Below are positions 1 to 8,206 of a stretch of 64,000 bases of DNA, piece by piece. Made by a program: the position numbers and the translations under genes. The DNA comes from UBA1672 sp050633645. GTDB lineage: Bacteria; Pseudomonadota; Alphaproteobacteria; Micavibrionales; Micavibrionaceae. The notes below the pieces were generated by a model that was given only the letters and a program-made list of their open reading frames with translations, was not told the DNA's origin and did no database searches. Every line of letters begins with the position of its first letter. Position 1 is the first letter of the stretch. The DNA is taken from assembly GCA_050633645.1 (NCBI GenBank), contig JBOEGX010000002.1, forward strand, positions 310,001-374,000, read 5' to 3'.

Positions 1-376
1 TGCGGGTTAATGCCATCCCAATACCAGCAGCTTTAGCAGCCCAATCTTTTGACCCCGCCCCCTGCTTTTGCAACCAATCTGCCGCCACAACCTTATCTTT
101 AATCAACGCATTTGCCGTTGCCGCATCAGGAATACGCAAAAGCGCCTCCGCCAAACACATCATGGCGAGCCCCTCTTCGGTATTCAGGGAAAATTCCTGC
201 AAAAACGCTTCAAGCTGTCCACCGCCACCTTTTTTACTGCGCGCCGCTTCCACCAAAGCCAACGCATCCGCATCAATCCCACGCGCAAAATCAGGACTCC
301 AATCAATGATCTGTAAAAGCTCATCAACTGCCCTGTTCTCATCTTTATATAAATATTTTGAAAACGGATATATCAT
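1..376 (-). CDS. putA: Bifunctional proline dehydrogenase/delta-1-pyrroline-5-carboxylate dehydrogenase PutA, N-terminal fragment
   Basis: This is the first ~125 codons of a minus-strand gene that runs off the left edge. The translation starts MIYPFSKYLYKDENRAV at an ATG whose complement is at 374-376. It contains the run EEGLAMMCLAEALLRIPD followed by ALIKDKV and a DW pair, which is the typical N-terminal alpha domain of PutA just before the proline dehydrogenase barrel. PutA oxidises proline to glutamate in two steps and passes electrons to the respiratory quinone pool. The start resembles short PutA forms with no obvious N-terminal DNA-binding ribbon-helix-helix, so it is probably not a self-repressor. 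It is divergent from xseA with only about 42 bases between. The catalytic domains lie outside the window, so the call rests on the N-terminal signature alone. Confidence 0.8.
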   Translation of the reverse strand, partial: MIYPFSKYLYKDENRAVDELLQIIDWSPDFARGIDADALALVEAARSKKGGGGQLEAFLQEFSLNTEEGLAMMCLAEALLRIPDAATANALIKDKVVAADWLQKQGAGSKDWAAKAAGIGMALTR

Positions 377-418
377 CAGAGAATCATATCATGAGAAGCG
401 TTTGATTTCTTCTTTTTT

Positions 419-1936
419 ATGCGTATGATATCCCACATGAAAGAACAGCTAATAATACAAAGTAATATCCCTGAATTTTCAGTCTCTGATTTGGCGTTCT
501 CACTAAAACGAACACTGGAAGACACTTATGGACGCGTACGCGTACGCGGCGAGCTATCACGCGTCTCAATCCCAAAATCTGGGCATCTCTACACGGGATT
601 AAAAGACGATAAATCCGTCCTTGATGCGGTTTGCTGGAAAGGTGTTTTATCAAAATTATCGATCAAGCCTGAAGAAGGGCTAGAGGTCATCTGCATCGGT
701 AAAATTACCACCTACCCAATGAGCTCCAAATACCAGCTTGTGATTGAATCAATGGAACTGGCCGGTGAAGGCGCTCTTCTTAAAATGCTGGAAGAACGAA
801 AAAAGAAACTTGCAGCCGAAGGGCTGTTTGCAGCCGAACGAAAAAAACCATTACCGTTCCTGCCACAAAAAATTGGTGTGGTTACTTCACCAACTGGCGC
901 GGTTATCCGCGACATCCTCCACCGCCTAAACGATCGATTCCCGCGCCATGTAATGGTATGGCCAGTAAAGGTACAGGGCGAAGGCGCGGACAATGAAATC
1001 ACAGACGCCATAAACGGCTTTAACGCCCTCCCGCCAGAGCAACGCCCCGATATCATTATTGTTGCGCGCGGCGGCGGATCGCTTGAAGATCTCATGGCTT
1101 TTAACGCCGAAAACGTTGTGCGCGCCACCGCAAACAGTATAATCCCCATCATTTCTGCCGTGGGCCATGAAACCGACACCACCCTGATTGATTATGCCTC
1201 GGATTTACGTGCGCCCACCCCCACAGGCGCCGCCGAAATTGCAGTACCTGTACGCCTCAATCTAATCGCACAAGTCACCGACGATGAACAAAGGCTGATT
1301 GGATCCATCAGCCGTATACTTGCCGATAAACGCCACCGCGTCGAAAGCATATCCGCAAGATTAGGCGATCCCGCCAGATTACTAGAACTCAAAACCCAAC
1401 GCCTTGATCACATCAATGATAAACTGGAAAACACGTTTAACGCGGCACTACAAAAGAAAAAAGAAAAGCTCTCTGATATATCTATACGTCTATTACACCC
1501 CGCCCAGCTCATCGATAAAAAACAGGCCAAACTTGAAAACATAGCAAATTCCATAAATGCGGCGTTCAAACAATATGTAATGAAAAAAGAAAATACCATC
1601 ACGCAAAAATCTTCTGGTTTAAGAGAGCCAAAAGCACAAATCGAAAAGGCAAAAACATCTTTATCTTATTGCAGTGAAAAACTAAAAAACTCTATAGAAC
1701 AGAATTTAGAACGACAGGAAATAAAACTAAAACGTACAGATGAAAAACTGGAATTGCTTTCATTCAAAAACGTACTGAACCGTGGGTTTGTGGTTATACG
1801 TGATGTACAAGGGAAACCAATAACCAACCCACAAAACCTATCGGATAAACAAAATATTGAGCTTGAATTCAAAAACAATGAAAAATTACACGCATCTATA
1901 GACAAAAAAGAAACGCAACAAACAAGCCTTTTTTAA
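419..1936 (+). CDS. xseA: Exodeoxyribonuclease VII large subunit
   Basis: XseA is the catalytic large subunit of exonuclease VII, which with several copies of XseB degrades single-stranded DNA into oligonucleotides. The 505-residue product has an N-terminal OB-fold region (about residues 18-110, with VRVRGELS and SGHLYTGLKD). This is followed by the nuclease domain carrying VARGGGSLEDL and GHETDTTLIDYASDLRAPTP, then a long charged coiled-coil region, and it ends with the family's C-terminal NRGFVVIRD segment. In-frame ATGs occur at 419, 425 and 437. None has a strong Shine-Dalgarno sequence, so 437 (MKEQLIIQSN) is an equally good start. The stop overlaps by 4 bases the stop of the convergent gene on the other strand. 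No xseB is present nearby. Confidence 0.95.
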   Translation: MRMISHMKEQLIIQSNIPEFSVSDLAFSLKRTLEDTYGRVRVRGELSRVSIPKSGHLYTGLKDDKSVLDAVCWKGVLSKLSIKPEEGLEVICIGKITTYPMSSKYQLVIESMELAGEGALLKMLEERKKKLAAEGLFAAERKKPLPFLPQKIGVVTSPTGAVIRDILHRLNDRFPRHVMVWPVKVQGEGADNEITDAINGFNALPPEQRPDIIIVARGGGSLEDLMAFNAENVVRATANSIIPIISAVGHETDTTLIDYASDLRAPTPTGAAEIAVPVRLNLIAQVTDDEQRLIGSISRILADKRHRVESISARLGDPARLLELKTQRLDHINDKLENTFNAALQKKKEKLSDISIRLLHPAQLIDKKQAKLENIANSINAAFKQYVMKKENTITQKSSGLREPKAQIEKAKTSLSYCSEKLKNSIEQNLERQEIKLKRTDEKLELLSFKNVLNRGFVVIRDVQGKPITNPQNLSDKQNIELEFKNNEKLHASIDKKETQQTSLF

Positions 1937-3018
1937 ACATCTTCAATCATACTGCTATTACAAAATGATTCCAGGAGATTGGTCGATATAACTTCTAATT
2001 TCCGCGCATGATCAACCGAGTTTTGAATAATATCATGCACTTTTTCAACAGGCGTATCAGGTTTAATCTCAACATAATCAGGTGTAGTTTTTATTCGAGC
2101 ATAATAATGAATTATTTCACTCGCCATGCGTGATCCCAACCGATCAAGTTTACCCGTATTGCCATCAAATACCGAACGACCAACAGCAGGTTGTTTTTGA
2201 ACAACCTCTCCCGTTTTCATAAATTGCGGCGTATCACCCCCCGAAACCTCTCGAAGCATTTCCTCATAAACGGTTAAATAAGCATCAATTTTTGGCTTAT
2301 TTTCGCGGATTTCCGCGTGGATCATACTGGCAATTACATTCTTCTCACGCTCACGCAAATCACGCTCTTTCGCGGCCAAGTCCATCGATTGATTTTGCAT
2401 GCTCACGACATGACCAAAACCGCGCATAATATAAATACTCACCAACACTATCGCGACCAAAAACATACAGACAAGCAAAAATGCCCCACGCATAAAGTCC
2501 CTGCCCTGAACTTCAGTCTCACCAGATCCTTCTGAAAACTTACTTAATGTCCATACACCCTTTTGAAGAGATTGAGCCAGTTTTTCTGCCTCGGCATATG
2601 GCTTCTCATATATTGTTCCATAAACCTCAGAACGATTTAAAGTCACAAAGCCATTTTGAAGCAAGTACAGACCTAAATCTTCTTCTTTAACATTAACGCA
2701 TTGCGCCTTAACAAAACTATCTTCCATCGCTTTTGATGTACAAAAAACATTTTGTTCCATAATCAGATTTTCTAAAGAGGTGCGCGCCCTCAACTCAAAG
2801 ACAGGCGTCGTTGCATTTATTTTCTTAACCCCCCATAATTTTATTTTAGCATCAGAGCTTAAAAGCGTCATCTCATCGATAACATCAACAGATGCCGAAA
2901 AATCACGCGCAACATACTCCTCACCTATATTAATGGCCAGCTCTGGCTGAGCAAATACATCAGTACAAAATAAAAAAGCCAAAATAAATAAAAAATGTCG
3001 AACTTTATAAAATCTCAA
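1933..3018 (-). CDS. Membrane-anchored protein with a degenerate SNase-like (thermonuclease fold) domain
   Basis: The predicted precursor has a cleavable signal peptide (FLFILAFLFCTDVFA). About 150 residues follow that resemble the staphylococcal-nuclease fold: IKLWGVK in place of the usual RLxGIDAPE, then LGLYLLQNGFVTLN and YAEAEKLAQSLQKGVW, the typical closing helices. The acidic and arginine catalytic residues of active SNases are not recognisable, so it is probably not a nuclease. A strong transmembrane helix (LVCMFLVAIVLVSIYIM) follows. A C-terminal helical region of about 160 residues comes next, with a coiled coil rich in K/E/R. The start chosen is TTG at 3018, because GAGGGG lies 6 bases upstream; an upstream TTG at 3036 lacks this. 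The function is unknown. Similar SNase-like envelope proteins occur in alphaproteobacteria. Confidence 0.6.
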   Translation of the reverse strand: MRFYKVRHFLFILAFLFCTDVFAQPELAINIGEEYVARDFSASVDVIDEMTLLSSDAKIKLWGVKKINATTPVFELRARTSLENLIMEQNVFCTSKAMEDSFVKAQCVNVKEEDLGLYLLQNGFVTLNRSEVYGTIYEKPYAEAEKLAQSLQKGVWTLSKFSEGSGETEVQGRDFMRGAFLLVCMFLVAIVLVSIYIMRGFGHVVSMQNQSMDLAAKERDLREREKNVIASMIHAEIRENKPKIDAYLTVYEEMLREVSGGDTPQFMKTGEVVQKQPAVGRSVFDGNTGKLDRLGSRMASEIIHYYARIKTTPDYVEIKPDTPVEKVHDIIQNSVDHARKLEVISTNLLESFCNSSMIEDV

Positions 3019-3160
3019 ATCTAGCCCCTCACACAACTATTTTAAACAAAGATAGATCGAATAAAAATAATACACCAGTTAAACGCAACAAGATTAATTA
3101 AATTATAATATTACACATTTTTTTGTGTTCATTTTATGTGAATAAAACTATTATTAGAAA

Positions 3161-3682
3161 ATGCGCGTTGAATACAAAGAATTAATGGAAAAACTTGGCA
3201 CGGGGCATATTCTATCGCCTTACGAAACACGCCCTTGGTTTGTATATGACGAAGAACAAGGAATAACCTGTAGCGCCGAAGTACGTATAGGCCCTGGCAC
3301 AGAAGACGTCGAAGCCGAAATCCAGTATTTACATGATGAAGAAGACACGCGCTACGATGATGATTCTCAATTCGGCGCGCCTGAGCAAATATTCATAATG
3401 CGCCTCACCCCATCAAAAGAACAAATATGGTCTGGAATGCATTTGCATGTAAAAGGGCAGAATTATACAAATGAAATACATAATTGGGACGAACGCGGGT
3501 GTAACTTTTTTTGCGCCTTTATCGGGGCACTCCAAATGGGAGAACTGCCAGACATAGATGAATTAATTGAATCCGAACTCACAGACCAAAGCCGCGGAGG
3601 GCGTGGCGGAAGACGTGGTCGCGTCGGTAAAAAAGGGTTTAAGGTTGAACAAAAACCCGTAAGTATGGGCATGAAAACGTAA
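3161..3682 (+). CDS. Uncharacterised 173-residue protein with an RGG-type tail
   Basis: I do not recognise this family. The protein is acidic in its first 140 residues (isolated W, H and aromatic residues, no signal peptide, no membrane segment). It switches to a basic glycine/arginine tail (SRGGRGGRRGRVGKKG) near the C terminus, a composition often seen in RNA-binding or membrane-lipid-contacting tails. It is preceded by an AT-rich 140-base gap that should hold its promoter and that of the divergent SNase-like gene. It is convergent with the downstream TerD gene, only 6 bases separating the stops. Codon use matches the neighbours, so it looks like a genuine resident gene. A cytosolic location is inferred from the lack of targeting signals. 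Confidence 0.6.
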   Translation: MRVEYKELMEKLGTGHILSPYETRPWFVYDEEQGITCSAEVRIGPGTEDVEAEIQYLHDEEDTRYDDDSQFGAPEQIFIMRLTPSKEQIWSGMHLHVKGQNYTNEIHNWDERGCNFFCAFIGALQMGELPDIDELIESELTDQSRGGRGGRRGRVGKKGFKVEQKPVSMGMKT

Positions 3683-3688
3683 GATAAA

Positions 3689-4330
3689 TTACCCTTGGTG
3701 AACAATTATATCGTAATCAGTCGCCACTTTCCCTAGTCCACCTTCTACAAACTCACCAACAGCCTCAAAATGCCATTTCGGCCCCTCACGATTAATAGAG
3801 GCAATAAGCATTGCCGTTTCACTATGCCCCTCAACCTCTTCTTGTACATCATAACGAAGAATTTCCTGAGAGTTCGATGCATTTACGACACGTAAATAAC
3901 CATTGCGAACACTCCCCATTCCCTGTCCTTTTTCTTCACCCTTATAAATTGAAAAAACAAACATAATTTTTACAATATCAAACGGCACACCACTCAGATC
4001 AATAGAAATCGTTTCATCATCTCCATCACCCGCCCCTGTTAAATTATCACCATTGTGACAAACTGCACCGTCACAGGCTTCCACATTATTATAAAAAACG
4101 AAATCTTCATCCACGCGGGTTTTGCCATCTTTATTTAAAAGAAAACAACAAATATCCAAATCCAATGTATCTGCATCAAACGCATTCAACGTCCAACCCA
4201 CACCAACAACAATATTATTCATTGTCGGGTCTTTGGCTGTCAGATTAATATCATCCCCCTTATTAACCTTATTATCCGAAACCTTAATTTCAACTTTTTT
4301 ATCATAGGCTGGATCAAAAATATCTACCAT
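3689..4330 (-). CDS. TerD-family (tellurite-resistance/stress) protein
   Basis: The TerD domain spans most of the 213 residues. Diagnostic stretches are GVGWTLNAFDADTLDLDICCFLL near residue 45, then HNGDNLTGAGDGDDETISIDL and FVFSIYKGEEKGQGMG. In this family the DLD and GDNLTG-G-DDE acidic residues form Ca2+-binding sites. TerD proteins are cytosolic or membrane-associated and are linked to tellurite, phage and general stress resistance, but their biochemical role is unsettled. The gene lies just downstream of a CaxA-type Na+/Ca2+ antiporter gene (26 bases) and, beyond it, another TerD-like gene, all on the minus strand. A calcium-linked stress cassette is therefore a reasonable inference. No terABCEF set is present. 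Confidence 0.85.
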   Translation of the reverse strand: MVDIFDPAYDKKVEIKVSDNKVNKGDDINLTAKDPTMNNIVVGVGWTLNAFDADTLDLDICCFLLNKDGKTRVDEDFVFYNNVEACDGAVCHNGDNLTGAGDGDDETISIDLSGVPFDIVKIMFVFSIYKGEEKGQGMGSVRNGYLRVVNASNSQEILRYDVQEEVEGHSETAMLIASINREGPKWHFEAVGEFVEGGLGKVATDYDIIVHQG

Positions 4331-4355
4331 TTACCACTCCGCAAAATCATTAACC

Positions 4356-5336
4356 TTAAATATTGGACATATATATATATGCATTATACGCAATATAGGA
4401 CAAGAAAAACAAAACTCCCGCAACACGACTAATCTTACCACGAATTAAAAGAATCGCCGTCAAAGCAACCGCAACAATAAGGGTAACCCACGAATCAAAG
4501 CTCGCAAGCTCAGGTGAGAACGAGCCACTTAATATAGGTTTAATAGCCGCAGACACGCCAATAATCATCAAAATATTAAATACATTAGACCCGATAATAT
4601 TACCGATCACCATACCAGCCTGCCCTTTTCGTGCGGCAATAACACTGGTGGACAATTCAGGCAAAGACGTTCCGAACGCAATAATACTAAGTGCGATCAC
4701 AGATTCCGGAACGCCAATCAATCCCGCACTAACTTTCGCGCCCTTAACCAAAAACTCCGCGCCAATCGCAATACAGATCAGCCCAACCATCAACGTTGCA
4801 TAAGCAAATAAATCATTTCTAAAGGCCTCAAGATCAACATCTTCACCTTCAAATTCAGCGTCATCAGTCGTCAAATATTGATAAAATACATACGCGCCTA
4901 AAACTGCGAGCATTAAAAACCCAACGGATCGTGTTAAGCCGCCAAACTGCAACAGCAATGCAAACGAAACAGTTGATAAAACCATGAATGAAAGATCCCG
5001 CACCAACGCTTTGGATACTTTTGCTTGCAATGCCCCAAAGAAGGCCGCAACCCCCAAAACCAACAAAATATTAGCAATATTCGATCCCAAAACATTACCA
5101 ATAGCAATCCCAGGCGACCCTTGTAAATTCGCAAAAACAGAAACAATAAGCTCAGGCAAAGATGTTCCAAACGCAATAATTGTAAAACCCACAACCATTG
5201 GCGAAATACCAAAACGATTGGCCACGTAAACTGCCGCATCAACCGACCAATTACCACCTTTAATAAGCATAACAATCCCAAGGAACAACGAACCCATAGA
5301 GAGGATAACCGTGTCATAATAAGAAAGCTCAGTCAT
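4356..5336 (-). CDS. Calcium/sodium antiporter, CaxA/YrbG family
   Basis: The 326-residue inner-membrane protein has about ten hydrophobic segments. It also has the two inverted alpha-repeats that define the Ca2+/cation antiporter superfamily: GFTIIAFGTSLPELIVS near residue 50 and ALSIIAFGTSLPELSTS near residue 215, each followed by G-x-V-x-G-S-N/G-S-N-V-x-N. It should exchange Na+ or H+ for Ca2+. A hydrophilic acidic loop (TTDDAEFEGEDVDLEAF) separates the halves. It sits between two TerD-family genes on the same strand (42 and 26 base gaps), which suggests co-transcription and a link between calcium handling and the Ca-binding TerD proteins. The family call is firm; the exchanged ions are inferred. 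Confidence 0.93.
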   Translation of the reverse strand: MTELSYYDTVILSMGSLFLGIVMLIKGGNWSVDAAVYVANRFGISPMVVGFTIIAFGTSLPELIVSVFANLQGSPGIAIGNVLGSNIANILLVLGVAAFFGALQAKVSKALVRDLSFMVLSTVSFALLLQFGGLTRSVGFLMLAVLGAYVFYQYLTTDDAEFEGEDVDLEAFRNDLFAYATLMVGLICIAIGAEFLVKGAKVSAGLIGVPESVIALSIIAFGTSLPELSTSVIAARKGQAGMVIGNIIGSNVFNILMIIGVSAAIKPILSGSFSPELASFDSWVTLIVAVALTAILLIRGKISRVAGVLFFLSYIAYNAYIYMSNI

Positions 5337-5378
5337 ACCTAATTTCTTCCTTATTGGGGGTCATAATTTGCAAAAACA

Positions 5379-6128
5379 TCATGCTGGCGCTTTCTTGCCA
5401 TCCGCCCAAGATAATCCATACCCAAACGCGCGATCCATTTCCTCATGCCCTGGGAAATACTCAGTTCTGTTCGTTAATTTGATACCACCACGAATATTCT
5501 CAAGCTCACCAACCGCACAAAGGCATAAAGCATCATCATGCGCATTCAATGTAACATACAAATCATTCTCACCTGGAACATCAATAACGACTTGCGGCTT
5601 AATTTGCGACCATGTCGGTGCGCCTTTATATATATAGATATAAACAAGCATACGCTTAACTTCATTCCATTTTGCGCCATTCACCAAAAGATATTCATCA
5701 TGTCCCTCGGCATCACCCGTACGCTCATCACCAGACAAAGAAATGTAGGGCGGCTTGTTATACTCACCAAATTTCTCACCAAAAGCCTGAATAGAACCGC
5801 GCGTCCCGTCCTGCATCTCATACAAACAACCAATATCAAGATCAACGCCAACCTTGGCAATTTTCTTAAAGAATTTTCCAAATAAGCCCGATGTCTCAGT
5901 GCGGATATTATCCCACGCCACACCAATCATCATAGATTCAAAGCCATCCTTACCAGGGGAGATAGCCACACTATCACCAGGCTCCGCCAAAAACTCACAA
6001 TTATCTGGGTGATCGCTTGCACTGCGATAACCTGCCGCCCCCAGAGAGACCCCATGCCCCGAAAAATCAACAACACTTTCTGTTGCTTTTGCCAAAGATT
6101 CCAGTGATGTAACTTGTTTTTTCGCCAT
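5379..6128 (-). CDS. TerD-like domain protein (TerA/TerD superfamily), first gene of the TerD-CaxA group
   Basis: The 249-residue product has a TerD-like core in its middle and C-terminal part: VDLDIGCLYEMQDGTRGSI, then SLSGDERTGDAEGHDE, MLVYIYIYKGAP, and the closing LCAVGELEN. The Ca-site acidic cluster is present in altered form (SGDERTGDAEGHDE). The N-terminal 60 residues are distinct (KATESVVDFSGHGVSLGAAGY). The gene starts at ATG 6128 with an upstream run TCAGGAGAT (read on the minus strand) as ribosome-binding site. It leads a minus-strand group with caxA and terD downstream. It is divergent from the metal cassette starting at 6271, and that 140-base gap probably carries both promoters. 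Its precise role in stress or tellurite resistance is unknown. Confidence 0.75.
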   Translation of the reverse strand: MAKKQVTSLESLAKATESVVDFSGHGVSLGAAGYRSASDHPDNCEFLAEPGDSVAISPGKDGFESMMIGVAWDNIRTETSGLFGKFFKKIAKVGVDLDIGCLYEMQDGTRGSIQAFGEKFGEYNKPPYISLSGDERTGDAEGHDEYLLVNGAKWNEVKRMLVYIYIYKGAPTWSQIKPQVVIDVPGENDLYVTLNAHDDALCLCAVGELENIRGGIKLTNRTEYFPGHEEMDRAFGYGLSWADGKKAPA

Positions 6129-6270
6129 AATTTATCTCCTGATAAATACGTTCAACCCATATAAATCAAACAATATCATTATGGGTGAAAGAAATAAAGA
6201 CCGTTCAGTGCAGTTTAAAACAATCAAAACATATTGTAACAAATAGTATTTCCCACACGAATTTGTTATT

Positions 6271-6624
6271 ATGCTTAACATGAAACATTTTTGTATATTC
6301 TTATTTATATTTGTGTTTGCTGTAAATTCAGTGGCATTAAGTGCCTATGCGAATACCTGCCATACGAACACGGTACAAGCAGAACAGACAAATACGGACA
6401 TGCCTGATTGCCATAAAAAAGCAGACAAAAAACAAACCTCATCAAAACACTGCGAAGGTATATGTTTTTGCCAGCATCTATTGCTAAACTCTCATTTCAT
6501 GACCACGCCTGATAATGAAATTTCTATATTTTCCACCAAGGAAAATCACATATCGTCTTTTGATGTGTCAATCACAACACGATCAACACCTCCACCTCAC
6601 CGTCCACCAATTTTTATGTCCTAA
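6271..6624 (+). CDS. Small exported Cys/His-rich protein heading a metal cassette
   Basis: The 117-residue product starts with a signal peptide (FCIFLFIFVFAVNSVALSAYA). A cysteine/histidine-rich segment follows with NTCHTN, MPDCHKK, SSKHCEG and CFCQH, likely metal-binding. It ends with a proline-rich PPPHRPPIF run reminiscent of small DUF2946-type proteins found with copper or mercury genes. I cannot name the family with confidence. It is first in a tightly packed plus-strand set: an outer-membrane-like protein, a periplasmic HMA domain protein and a MerT-like membrane protein. A second in-frame ATG at 6280 is an alternative start; neither has a clear ribosome-binding site. Confidence 0.55.
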   Translation: MLNMKHFCIFLFIFVFAVNSVALSAYANTCHTNTVQAEQTNTDMPDCHKKADKKQTSSKHCEGICFCQHLLLNSHFMTTPDNEISIFSTKENHISSFDVSITTRSTPPPHRPPIFMS

Positions 6625-6691
6625 ATTCTATTTTTCCATGACAAGCAGTAGAGCACGTCAAACAATAAAAATATATTCAAAGGAACATAAA

Positions 6692-7339
6692 ATGAAAAAA
6701 CTCTATTTTTCGGTCGGGATGGCACTCAGCCTGCTCCTTCCACAACAAACCCATGCGCGCCCCGTGTCATATCCAGGCGGAATCACGGGAATGACGATGA
6801 ATAACGGAGATTTAAATTCTGTGCATATTCATTACTCACCCACCGCCTTCACCTCTATTGGCTATAAGGGCGAATATTGGCGCAATGGCGAATACGGCAT
6901 CAATGCCATTCAGATGAATAACCTTCTGAAACGGTGGAATAAGCCAGACTCACAAGCCAATCTCTATCTCAAATCTGGATTGGGAGTAGCATATAGTGAC
7001 AAAGATGCATTCGATCACAAAACCGAAGCCGCCACTTTTACAGGCATAGCGACGGACTGGGAAAACCGCCGATTTTTCGCATCCTACGAAAACCGCTATA
7101 CGCATGCAGGCGACATTGACAATTTCTTCACGCAATCCGCACGGATCGGCGTTGCCCCCTATATCGGGGAATATGGCGATACCCATACATGGCTCATGCT
7201 ACAGGTTGAGCATACCCCCGAAGCCAAAAACCACGTCACATTAACACCATTGGTGCGCTTGTTTAAAGATGTTCATATGGCCGAGTTTGGCATGAACAAT
7301 TACGGCGAATTACTATTCAACTATGTCATCAGATATTAA
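6692..7339 (+). CDS. Exported beta-rich (outer-membrane-like) protein in the metal cassette
   Basis: The 215-residue precursor has a clear signal peptide ending at THA-R. The mature part has alternating aromatic/polar strands, several Tyr/Trp-rich segments (GYKGEYWRNGEYGIN, TFTGIATDWENRRFFASYENRY) and a C-terminal FNYVIRY. This pattern fits a small beta-barrel outer-membrane protein. The start at 6692 is chosen because it follows AAAGGAAC and begins a proper signal sequence; a longer reading frame from 6515 is an overlap artefact. Its place directly before the HMA and MerT-like genes (14-base gap) suggests a role in metal passage or sensing at the outer membrane. That role is inference; the family itself is not recognised. 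Confidence 0.6.
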   Translation: MKKLYFSVGMALSLLLPQQTHARPVSYPGGITGMTMNNGDLNSVHIHYSPTAFTSIGYKGEYWRNGEYGINAIQMNNLLKRWNKPDSQANLYLKSGLGVAYSDKDAFDHKTEAATFTGIATDWENRRFFASYENRYTHAGDIDNFFTQSARIGVAPYIGEYGDTHTWLMLQVEHTPEAKNHVTLTPLVRLFKDVHMAEFGMNNYGELLFNYVIRY

Positions 7340-7353
7340 GAAGGAAAAAAACA

Positions 7354-7656
7354 ATGAAAAAATTACTTTTAACACTCACATTCACTATTCTATTAACACC
7401 ATCCGCCTTTGCAGGAGAGATTGTGACAATCAACGTCAACGGTATGGTGTGTGACTTTTGCGCTCAGGCCATTGAAAAGGTTTTCATGAAACAAGATGCG
7501 GTGGAATCAATTAAGGTTGATCTAACAACAAAACAAATCACCGCAACACTGAAAGATAACCAAAACATCGATGATGAAACCATCACAAAATTGGTTACAG
7601 ATTCGGGCTACGCCATCGAATCCATTGAACGGAAAAACGGAGAAAAAGATGAGTAA
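7354..7656 (+). CDS. Periplasmic heavy-metal-associated (HMA, MerP-like) protein
   Basis: The 100-residue precursor has a signal peptide (LLLTLTFTILLTPSAFA). A single HMA ferredoxin-like fold of about 70 residues follows. The metal site is GMVCDFC, the CxxC of MerP/CopZ-type proteins with an unusual D-F pair between the cysteines. The fold then runs through VDLTTKQITATLKD and SGYAIESIE. Such proteins bind Hg2+ or Cu+ and hand it to a membrane transporter. Its last 8 bases overlap the start of the MerT-like gene, a sign of translational coupling. MerA and MerR are absent nearby, so copper, zinc or another soft metal is as likely as mercury. Confidence 0.85.
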   Translation: MKKLLLTLTFTILLTPSAFAGEIVTINVNGMVCDFCAQAIEKVFMKQDAVESIKVDLTTKQITATLKDNQNIDDETITKLVTDSGYAIESIERKNGEKDE

Positions 7657-8026
7657 CCTTTACAAACAAACCCTCCTGCCAATGCTCAGCTTATTTACCA
7701 GCCTTGGTACATTACTGTGCTGTGCCCTACCTGCACTACTTGTGACACTTGGTATGGGTGCCGTCATGGCAGGTTTAATAAGCACCGCACCGTGGATCAC
7801 CGCCTTATCAGCCTACAAACCAGTCGTTTTTGCGGTCTCAGGCATAATGATCGCTTTGGCGGGATTCATGCAATGGCGCTCTCGCAATGCCCCATGCCCT
7901 ATCGACCCGATAAAGGCAAGGGCTTGCGGTACGCTCAGAAAACTAAGCATCGGAATTCTGATCTTCTCAACCATCATTTACATGATTGGGTTTTTCTTTG
8001 CATTCTTGGCAAAATACTTCATTTAA
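7649..8026 (+). CDS. MerT-like inner-membrane metal transport protein
   Basis: The 125-residue membrane protein has about three hydrophobic helices. The first carries LCCALPALLV, matching the vicinal Cys-Cys-x-x-Pro motif with which MerT-type proteins accept the metal from the periplasmic HMA partner. A second cysteine pair occurs in a loop (APCPIDPIKARACG), as in MerT. The start at 7649 (MSNLYKQ) lies within the end of the HMA gene and uses GGAGAAAAAG as ribosome-binding site. The gene order (exported small protein, barrel-like protein, MerP-like, MerT-like) suggests one operon for metal uptake or efflux. Substrate and direction cannot be decided from sequence. Confidence 0.75.
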   Translation: MSNLYKQTLLPMLSLFTSLGTLLCCALPALLVTLGMGAVMAGLISTAPWITALSAYKPVVFAVSGIMIALAGFMQWRSRNAPCPIDPIKARACGTLRKLSIGILIFSTIIYMIGFFFAFLAKYFI

Positions 8027-8034
8027 GCTCTCAA

Positions 8035-8074
8035 TTCTACCCGTTAAGCTGATTTTAAGGCATATCGGGTAGAA
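8035..8074 (+). terminator. Hairpin after the metal cassette
   Basis: TTCTACCCG at 8035-8043 pairs perfectly with CGGGTAGAA at 8066-8074 around a 22-base loop. It lies 9 bases after the MerT-like stop codon. There is no good T-run, so it may be a weak or factor-assisted terminator, or an mRNA 3'-end stabiliser. Confidence 0.4.
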
Positions 8075-8206
8075 CTATTATAACTATTCATGCACTGCAA
8101 AAATCTTTTAGGCTTTTGCCAAAGCGTATAATATGTTTAATTTATAATATTCGGGTAAAAAACAATCAGATCAAACGCCATAATATCTTAAGGTGAAGCT
8201 TTTAAA

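Noticed and set aside
712..1182. Long antisense frames within xseA, groEL, dnaX, gyrB, argS and rsmB
   Set aside because: They mirror the codon pattern of the true genes, lack ribosome-binding sites and have shadow-type compositions (Ser/Arg-rich).
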